Assembly (NCBI RefSeq): GCF_964204645.1
Contig: NC_134026.1
Coordinates: forward strand, 4,526,001 to 4,590,000
DNA length: 64,000 nucleotides
DNA from: Tubulanus polymorphus
Taxonomy: Eukaryota > Nemertea > Palaeonemertea > Tubulaniformes > Tubulanidae
Direction of reading: 5' to 3'
Below, piece by piece: positions 55,601 through 64,000 of the stretch; the first letter of the stretch is position 1; every line of letters starts with the position of its first letter. The position numbers were made by a program, and so were the translations under genes. Below the pieces are notes generated by a model that had not been told where the DNA came from, made no database searches, and saw only the letters and a list, made by a program, of their open reading frames with translations.

Positions 55601-58492
55601 TTCCTGATGCTGTATCCAAACTTATGTTGCGTAATCAAATTTGTAGGTTGCAAGTAATTTTACTCGTCAAAGTTACCTGATATTGAGTAATCTAATTGTA
55701 TCTTCCAGTAGACTTGATTTCACTTGATAATCTATCCTTTCATCCGTGCCAAAACTGGGTGATCGATTGATCTAAAATAAATCGAAACTAATAAATTCAA
55801 CAGGACTATTAAGCACAATCAGGAGACCTAGTTTAAAAGTTGTGGGTTAAATGTAACTCAGAATAAGTTTGTATGTTCAACTACCAACATCAACTGTTTT
55901 GACTGCACTCAAATGAGCCAAATCTTTGGAATTGGCATCAGCTTAAGCAGGTTTCATTAAGGAAAAGCAGAAGGTGTTTGGTTTTTCATAGACAAATCAT
56001 CGTCTATGCATAAATTCAGTTGATGAATACAAATCCACAATTGAAGAAAAACATTTTGAAAATAGCTCATAGATTCGAGTCGAAATGTTAATATCCTATT
56101 ACAGTTGTTCTTCAATTGTGGGTCGTAGGTGGTATTAGATGTTCTATATCTCTACCTCGAGTAACCATGGCTTCAGTTTCCTATCCAACATAATGTCGAA
56201 TCCGAATACTTCAAAGCAGACACTGTCACTACCCGCAGCCTGTCCCGGTCGGCACATACGATAAGCATGCAGAACTTGCGGCTCAGCTATGATCAAAGTC
56301 TTTATGATAATCTCCGATATACTTCTCCACAGATGAGCGACGTCGAAATCATTTTTTCGTAGATATTCGTTAAGGAATCTCAGCGAGCGTTTACTGCCCG
56401 ATTCCGTCGTGTCGCCTTTCTCGTAAGTATCGCTGTGCTTGTTTATTGAATAGTTTGTCAAATGCATATATAAATGTTCCTGTAATTATATGAATGAAAT
56501 AAAAACAATAAGTTGCGCAGAACACCTATAATAAACGAAGACCTCTGGAAATAGTTAAATGAACTGGCTGGAGTTCAGACCTGCCAACATAACACCACAG
56601 CAGGGACACAATAAGGAAAAATGAAGAATTAAAACAATTTTTAGAGGGACAGTAGAAATTGTTTCATGGACAGAAATGGATTTTCGATAGCACCAAAAAA
56701 AACGCCAGCAAGGACAGTGAGACATTTTCATGGACTGCTTCTGACGATCAGGGACAGTAAATAGCTCTAGGAGTTTCATCTTTAAACAGGTCCCTAGGGT
56801 TAAGTATTATTATAAGCAGTGCAATATGAAATTTTTTGTTCTTCCTGATTTGGCCATTACCATTATGTGACAAGAAACACACAAATTGCTAGGAATAACA
56901 AATGTCTCAATGATAAAGTGGAGAATCCCACCACAAAAGTTTCAATCACCATTAAGTGATAAAGATGCAAAAAATACTAACAATGTTGCTCTCATGGGGA
57001 ATAAGGTATTTCTCGGTGCTGATTCGAACGAGTCCGTCTTCGAACAGAAATATACGTAACGGATCACACGACGTGACGAGCACATAGATGCGTAAATCCG
57101 TCTTATATCCGTCGATCAGAAATGGTTTGTCGATGTATTCCTGAACTATGATGTGTTCTGACTGAGGAATCTTGTCCGAATTACGATACAATTGAATCCT
57201 GAAATGATGAACAAAATGCTTTATACGATTCAACAAAAAAAAATTTAGAAAACGAAAACGTAAAACTATTTCACTTATTCTTTCTAAACATGTATTTTGA
57301 TGGTTAATATATCTCGAGAATTTACCCATTTCCCATCGCTCCATTGACCGGTTTCGTAATGTACGTCTTTGTTTTTCGTTTTTTCTTCAAGTCTCTGGTG
57401 TAGTTCATGAACGCGTTATACTCGTTTGGAAAAATCCATGTTTTTGGCGTGAAATTATATTCATCGGGATGTGCTTTACTCATTCTTAAAGAGACAACAA
57501 ATTATGTCAGTTAACAAGAGCGTGAGGTATTCATAATATCATCTCTTGACTTCTGACTGAACTTACTTGGCCATATTTCTTGCGAGCGAATCTTTTCGAC
57601 ATATTTCGCCCATGCTGGGAAAGTGATTAATTCTCTGATACGGTTTCAATTCGGCAATTCTTTCAGTCGACACAAAACAATCGTTCCAAATGAGATAACT
57701 GTAATGACACAGATTGAAAACAAAAACGTTGAGGACTTTGATTCGCATTGTTCGAGAAAAGAATCACATCAACCCTTTCAGTGCTTCTACACTGCAGTGC
57801 GGTATATAGATCAGTGATGGACTTTGCTTGTACACCGCATTGCAGTGTTATCAGGTTTTATCTCAATTGAAAGATGGCAGCACCTGTCAACATAGTGATA
57901 TTTTGGCTACTAACGATACGCTGCACCACAGTGTAGATGCACTTAAGTGTTTCGCCCGTTATACAACAAACTGGGGTGGAATTTCTTAAAATTTCAAAAT
58001 CTCCAGCACTTTCAGGTATCAATTAGTCAGCACTGAAAGGATTAAGGCAGAGCATATATGATTGCTCAGAATAAAATTTTATGTTTTAAATCTCCCTTAA
58101 GACAGTCCTGCCATTTCTGTGCTCGCTTAAAATTTCATTGTAGGTCAATAAAAAGAAAACGCCTCCATATCGCACCTATTAGGATCATCTTCTTTTGTTA
58201 ATGTAAATCCAGCCTTCGTCGTCACATGTCGAACTAAAACATGATAAGTGTACATGAAGTAATGAACAAAGTTGGATGAATAATCAATAGGAATATAACA
58301 CGTACTGATTTCATATCTGGTACCACCGAGGTTTACAGTGATCGGATTTTTACGCTTTTTCTTGCGTTTATGTTTACTTGGTTCCTCGAGGGTAACGTGC
58401 TCATATTTCGGAGGCAGTTCTTTCGACTTTCGTTTGTGAGTATTCAATGCGTTCAGGGCAACCTCTGAAAATACATCGAAAGACATAATCAT
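52602..58492 (-). CDS. TTLL7: tubulin polyglutamylase TTLL7
   Basis: Sixteen minus-strand exons: 58306-58492, 58176-58233, 57567-57698, 57326-57484, 56982-57198, 56156-56479, 55677-55771, 55400-55541, 55099-55311, 54820-54906, 53976-54317, 53655-53783, 53475-53555, 53224-53384, 52882-53061, 52602-52746. All in phase, about 883 residues (human about 887). TTLL7 adds glutamate side chains to beta-tubulin tails on microtubules using ATP. Seen in order: basic KRKKKRKNPITVNLGGTRYE; YQRINHFPSMGEICRKDSL; ATP-grasp KPVNGAMGNG; VQEYIDKPFLIDGYKTDLRI; MHLTNYSINKHS; LDRKLKPWLLEINRSPSFGTD; a basic helical MTBD-like region (QKAEAQRRLFR); EEDVLDMLSQ; a Ser/Asp-rich linker; and the TTLL7-specific C-terminal block KPRVASYWLVKLDSIKRRKV. 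The start is uncertain: an acceptor-like tttcag inside the first exon could mark an upstream exon instead. Confidence 0.95.
54645..54758. repeat. 58-bp tandem duplication in a TTLL7 intron
   Basis: Two adjacent copies (54645-54702, 54703-54758) differ by about one base. On the transcribed strand each contains a long pyrimidine run followed by CTGAAAAGTATGTAAG. Non-coding; recent duplication inferred from the low divergence. Confidence 0.9.
57771..58044. repeat. MITE with AACCCTTTCAGTGCT termini, TTLL7 intron 2
   Basis: Left aaccctttcagtgcttctac, right reversed ttaatcctttcagtgctgac. Same family as 49436-49695. The right edge reads GGATTAA, compatible with a TTAA target. Confidence 0.7.
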
Positions 58493-60601
58493 TATATCAA
58501 AACAGAAATAACAGTTGTATCTTGATTTTAACTCAGTTCAATTGCAGGGTAATTAGATAACATTTAAAGCTATATATCTATTCTTGCACTATGGCGTGAC
58601 GGATACCAATGCAACTGGTGCTCATTACTGGAAATCAAGGCATATCTGATTATAAGCTGGGCTACATGCGTTTTTCCAGATTCGTCTCAGCCCGATGTAA
58701 GCTAGCCTTAATACTCGAGAGGTTCATAAAGTAGACATATTCCAGATCGTTTAAGTAGTCATAGCTGGGATACAAGATTGTTATCATCCGGCATGATCAC
58801 GATTATGTTGATGACTCAAAAATAGACTGTGCCTGAAAGTCCATAGCAACATGATTCTGGTCAGGTATATAAACTGCCTATTTTTGTAACTTGCCGAATA
58901 CAGTTGCTCATGAGCATTTTTTTGGTTTAAGTAACTTATAATTTGAGGAAAATACAGTCATATTAAGTGAAATAAGTTTGAATCGCTGAAGTTGATTTCA
59001 ACCAAACCAGAGATAGATGACATCAGGAGCATCTGACAACTATTACGTTTTCTCCCCAAATAAAAAGTGAGGTCTCACGTACCTAATCCAGTTTGTCTTG
59101 GATAAGATGTAATCCAATTCATGCTTGATTAATTATTCTAACATCCACACAGGTAAAGCCTACATATACACCTGTTCGCGGTGTTGATAGTTGAGGCATA
59201 ATATATATCAATACATATAACTGTATATAATTAATTCGAATGACAAATTACATGGTTGAGCCGATCAACTCGACTGACCAGGCGGTGGTTTATTTTGGAG
59301 AGATTCTAATTTTCAAAAAACGCCTCGATAAAGAGATACCTAGATTATATCAGCTCGGTCAAAATGTATCGAATTCATATACGAGCGAATTAAAAGATTT
59401 CAAACCATAATACTGCCTACTGAGCTAGTGAAACGAAATGATTTCAAATTTACGGATTATATCTTTTTGTCTTTTCATAGAAGTACGCATATTGAGACAT
59501 ACAATAAAGAATGAAGATTTCTTACGAACATAAATACCGCGTTCAGTTACGATTACTATTCAAGTATCAGACGTTTTCGAGTTTGATTAATCTTCGATTG
59601 ATCCGCGCTGAAAACGACTGGGTCAAGGACTGTTATCATGAAACGAGCGTGATTAATGAACATTTAGAATAATTTTTCGAGTTTCGAAAGACCTATTGTT
59701 CATCTTAATGGATATTTTTTTCAATGAAAAGAGAGCTTAAATCTTAGGAAGAAATGTATTGGTCGTTAGAGTTCCATTTTCAAAGATACAACATCACTAA
59801 AATATAGATTCAGAATAAAATGTGAATATTTCGCTATTTCCAGTTTTTTTAAATTTATTTCTTCTATAACATCTTCTTCACAGTTTTCAATGTTGTCAAT
59901 TTGTTATTTCATAAATTGCCTTGATAACAAACCAGATTTTTTTTTGGTGGAAAGTTATTTTAGCTACGCTCTTTGTAGACAAAAAGAAACCATAAGTTGT
60001 CGTGAACGCTTAAGAACTGATCTGACAGAAAGATCCCACCATAAATAAAGAATGAATGAATGTCAAATATAGAAACCGCGTTGATATCCGAAATCTGTGT
60101 AACTGGTTCAGGCAATTGTCAATATACACATGCCAAAAAATAGCATTCAAAACATAACGGAAAATTTAATATTCTGAACATATTTCCAATAATTCTGTTT
60201 CGTAAAGCACTGTGACAATTCGTGTATCAGTGTTCCCTACATGCTGGAATTCTAAATGGGCTGCATTTATTGTTAAGTCATGACATTGTGGCTGCTGAAG
60301 TAGCAAGGCTTTCGCTCCCGCAAAAATTACAGAAAATTTAATTTAATTCTTCAAGTGTTTATCTTCTATAAACTGGTATGGGCAGACGATATTCGGGATG
60401 GCTGATATAAGGGATGGCTGAATTTCAGAGGGGTGGATGTAAAAATAAAGGGGGTGGCCGCCCCCTCTAAAACCTGTTGCAGAGAACACTGTTGTCAAAG
60501 TGTCGAAAGGCGACCGTTCATTGTAACATTTAGGATTTTTTTTCGAATCCCTGAGTTTTGATATTTGAATAGCGAAGCCCTACTGGACTGACTGGCTGAT
60601 C

Positions 60602-61047
60602 AAAAAACTTATGGCTCATTTAAGCAGTGATCGCACGGAGACGATTTGGCTTGGGCTTGGTCCAAGCCAAATTTGACATGGGCAGAATTTGTTCCAGGCC
60701 AAAAATACTTGCAAAAAAACTTATGGCTCCTTTAAGCAGTGATCGCACGGAGACGATTTGGCTTGGGCTTGGTCCAAGCCAAATTTGACATGGGCAGAAT
60801 TTGTTCCAGACCAAAAATACTTGCAAAAAACTTATGGCTCATTTAAGCAGTGATCGCACGGAGACGATTTGGCTTGGGCTTGGTCCAAGACAAATTTAAC
60901 ATGGGCAGAATTTGTTCCAGGCCAAAAATACTTGCAAAAAAACTTATGGCTCATTTAAGCAGTGATCGCACGGAGACGATTTGGCTTGGGCTTGGTCCAA
61001 GCCAAATTTGGCATGGGCAGAATTTGTTCCAGGCCAAAAATACTTGT
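60602..61047. repeat. 112-bp minisatellite, four copies
   Basis: The ATGGCTC block recurs at 60611, 60723, 60834 and 60946, a period of 111-112 bp, with only scattered substitutions. Each unit contains TTTGGCTTGGGCTTGGTCCA followed by AGCCAAAT, which can fold into a 10-bp-stem hairpin. Confidence 0.95.
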
Positions 61048-61383
61048 GTGACCGCGGCTTTAGTTCCGCTTCTGATGATATCAGTGAGAATAGAAGCTGG
61101 CAGACAAAATCAGAGCTCGTATCCAGCTGCTACTAGTTCCAGTTTTCTATCGGTAGTATTTTTCATTAACGTAAATTGTATATATCATCACTTTCAATCT
61201 TCAACAGCTCAAAAATGAATTATCTTTAAATCAATAATCACAGTAATTCAATTCAATCCATCTAGTGGACTTGGTCCATCATTCCTACCTGACAACCACA
61301 TTGTGAATTCTCCTCGTTAACGGATATTAGCATAAATTATATATCCATATTTGGAATATATACCGGTATAAAATCTATAAATC

Positions 61384-61416
61384 ACATATAATATATATAT
61401 ATATATATACATATAT
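61384..61416. repeat. short (TA)n run
   Basis: AT-alternating tract with few interruptions, upstream of TTLL7. Confidence 0.85.
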
Positions 61417-63193
61417 GTTGTCGGCTTCCTCACTCGTTGTCAGGTACTTCAAATCAAATATTCATAATGTTTGCCGGGAAGCCTTTGTGAGCTGATCAAA
61501 CATCTTCATGAATATTTCAAATTTAACAAGATATCCGCATGGTTTCGTTTTACGCCCACAAACTAACCGTTCGCCTGTCGTATTCGGATATTTTTTCCGC
61601 GTGTTTATGCGAGGGGCCTTTATCTTACGATGCGAAACTGATTTTTATGTAGATTATTGCGCGGGACGCACGTCAACGCATAAAAATCAGATGAAAGACA
61701 TTTTATGACAAGCGTTTTGTCTATACCTAACAGATATCTATATCAACGTCGACTCAAAAGTCATTCGGATTGATCGATTGTTCACGTGATATCTAATAAA
61801 ACGAAAGTAAAAGTCGAAACTTTTAGAATTACTAATCAACAACAAGCCTTCGGCATATATACGGGAACGAGAATTTTTGTAATTTAGTTGCCTAATGAAG
61901 CGCGTAGGCCTTTAAGGTGAACTACATGGCAAAAGGGTTTCATTTTGAATGGAAAGTTTTGCATGCGATATACAGCATTGTTGATGTTTGTAAAAAACTC
62001 TCTTTATCACAAAACAGGACGCAAAAATGAAAAAAAAAAAACTAGTTTCTCCTCTGAGTGCTGCTCGTAGAAAAGTCTGCTTTCTTCCCTACCTATATAT
62101 AGAACTTAATTTAACACAAAAAAACCAGTTTCTGCAGATTCCATTTTAAAGAGGAAAACACCCAATTTAGTTCTTAGCTACGTTTTTCAGATTTAAATAT
62201 TGAAAAATTCTGGCCGATCAATTAGGAAATAAATCATGACTAAACTAATTAAGGTGCTAGTTTCAAGTTTTAGCGTGTCATACCAAATGGATCCATTATC
62301 TTGACACATTAAAATAGAAAGTCCGTGAAAATCTTAACACCCAAGCGCAAATTGCTTTTTATAAGAGGCTTTTATTTCAGCTATGTCAGACAGGGTGAAA
62401 ATTGCGAAAGACTATGTGAACGTGTTTGACCTGTGTTTAATACCACACAGTTACCAGTCTGAAACTGTGAAAGACCTGAAATATTTGTCAGATTCAGGCT
62501 ATAGCCTGTAACAACAGCAAATAAAGTTAATCTAATGAGGTGTTACGCAAACAATACCCACATGCTAGTTTTGGTTATGGGTATTTTGTCACATTCTATT
62601 AACGCTCATTATGGGGAAAAAAATTTAGCAATTTCATCATATTACTCTAATATAAGTAATTCAAGTAACAAAGATGTTAGTGAAATCTTTTTTAGTAGAA
62701 AAGTGTCGGATTTAGATTTGATATCATGTGGGTAAAGACAGTATAATGAACCTCAGGTGTTAACACAATCAAGTAAACAATTCCGATTTTTAGGAAATAG
62801 GAATATGAAACTGGTTTGATAGACATGATTTTAATTCCAGGGAACAATCAATTAAAGTTTCAGTTGTCGTAGTTTTTCTCATTTTCTACTTTGGAAATAA
62901 TAGATTAATTCTAAAAACATCCCTAGCATTTAGCGATAGAAACAGGTCCATTCTTCGAGTTGAAGCGACTTCATTCAATTCCATACCTTCAACCGTATTA
63001 AGAATATATCCCTTTTCCGCGTCGAGTTTCGGAAAGAACGGTTTTCGACGGTCCGGTTTCATTTTTCTCCAGCGTTAGATATCACTTTTCCAAGATATCC
63101 TCCGAGGAAATCGAACGAAATGTTTATTCATCACATATCGGCCTATGTCTTAACGGTGTTGACTAAGTGACCGATATCAGCGAAGTTGATGTA

Positions 63194-63216
63194 TTATATA
63201 TATATATATATATATT
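63194..63216. repeat. short (TA)n run
   Basis: About eleven TA units between unique sequence. Confidence 0.85.
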
Positions 63217-64000
63217 CATATAGACCAGTCATGTATGCATTTCACTTTATCTCACGCTACGAATGCATTATCAAACTTTCACCAACAACTGAACGCACAA
63301 TAGCTTCACAATAGTCAATAGGAACGCAAGTGAATGTAAAAGTGTTATTTCGGTTACTTTTTTGTTTGTTCCAGAAGTCACAAAGGATAACCTTGCAACA
63401 GGTTTATAAATTCTGATTACGGATTCTCTTATATTCGCTTATAACCAATGATCGGTTCGAAAATTGATTGCATAAAACGTTGAATAATTAATCGCGACAC
63501 CTTTATTCTCCGACTATTGAGTCATAGAGTTAAAAACAGTAGACCATGGAAGTATTTTTCATATTGTAGAAACAGTTAACAACATCGTAGACACAGTGGG
63601 ACAGCTCCAATTCGTAGTTTATTCTTTTCCCAAGAAAAATATCTTCAAAGTTGGGTTTGACAACCTAGAAATAGGCATATAATGCCTCCCGTTGGTTGTA
63701 ACCGATACGATTCGATAGGTTGAAATATGATACTTTGCTTCTCATTTCTGCTTGCCCTGTACATTACTTTTTAAAAAGTCATGGTCAAGCTAACGATAAC
63801 AGATCCGACAGTTATAGAAATGAACTGATTACTAATATCATTGCTGTTTACAAAATGAGCCGGCCAATTAGGAGAAACAAGCTATCATTTTCTTATTTCT
63901 GGCAGAAAACAGAAAACTATAATTGAATATCGAATTCGAAAACCTTTAAAAAGGCATTGTTTTCAAAACCCGGTATTCGAAATCAAGTACATTATTTCAC

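Larger units (their letters stand above)
58493..64000. other. 5.5-kb region with no supported gene
   Basis: Upstream of TTLL7. No open frame here resembles a protein; those at 60620-60826 and 60850-61218 are the minisatellite read through. A 42-codon frame at 62375-62503 follows an acceptor-like tttatttcag but shows no family resemblance. Contains the 112-bp minisatellite and two TA runs; 58500-60400 and 61500-63900 show nothing else I can name. Confidence 0.6.

Noticed and set aside
60620-61218. Possible small proteins reading FGLEQILPMSNLAW-like repeats
   Set aside because: They are translations of the 112-bp minisatellite in two directions, with no start context or homologue.
62375-62503. 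42-codon frame beginning MSDRVKIAKDY after an acceptor-like tttatttcag
   Set aside because: Too short, with no donor, partner exon or family resemblance; frames of this size are expected by chance here.

Overview
This is nuclear DNA of an animal. Genes are split by many short GT-AG introns whose phases join cleanly, the intergenic DNA is AT-rich and full of small inverted-repeat elements, and every recognisable protein is a metazoan family member. The gene set (a melatonin-receptor-like GPCR, a large NACHT/WD40 protein, TTLL7, a thiolase-only SCPx) fits an invertebrate bilaterian. A marine lophotrochozoan is my best guess, but that is inference from style and not from a marker. No tRNA, rRNA, CRISPR or bacterial feature is evident.

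Layout on the window. (a) 373-1276 (+): the last two exons of an unidentified gene entering from the left. (b) 5026-6027 (+): intronless class A GPCR, melatonin-receptor-like. (c) 8175-15201 (+): seven-exon, about 1745-residue NWD1/NWD2-like protein with an altered Walker A lysine and a C-terminal CaaX box. (d) 16349-17260 (-): CTR/SLC31 copper transporter with one probable GC-AG intron. (e) 18124-20205 (+): four-exon orphan rhodopsin-like GPCR with a long Ser-rich tail. (f) 23302-28568 (-): PRKCSH, glucosidase II beta subunit, 16 exons, ending HDEL. (g) 29338-38722 (+): GLDC, glycine decarboxylase P-protein, 22 exons. (h) 42069-44785 (-): SRSF1-like splicing factor. (i) 45319-46590 (+): V-ATPase subunit e. 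(j) 47832-50454 (+): SCPx-type thiolase ending in the peroxisomal signal SKL, with no SCP2 domain. (k) 52602-58492 (-): TTLL7 tubulin polyglutamylase, 16 exons. 58493-64000 holds no gene I can support, but carries a 112-bp minisatellite.

The genes are mostly unrelated housekeeping genes (ER glycoprotein quality control, mitochondrial glycine cleavage, splicing, organelle acidification, peroxisomal lipid oxidation, microtubule modification), not a co-regulated pathway. Two pairs are head-to-head and may share promoter regions: PRKCSH/GLDC (769 bp between start codons) and SRSF1/V-ATPase e (533 bp).

The intergenic and intronic DNA contains at least six families of short terminal-inverted-repeat elements, one nested insertion, a perfect 68-bp-arm inverted repeat inside a V-ATPase intron, and two 35-36-nt palindromes flanked by 7-9-bp direct repeats. 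All exon coordinates were derived by eye from splice consensus, reading-frame continuity and remembered family conservation. No alignment was run.
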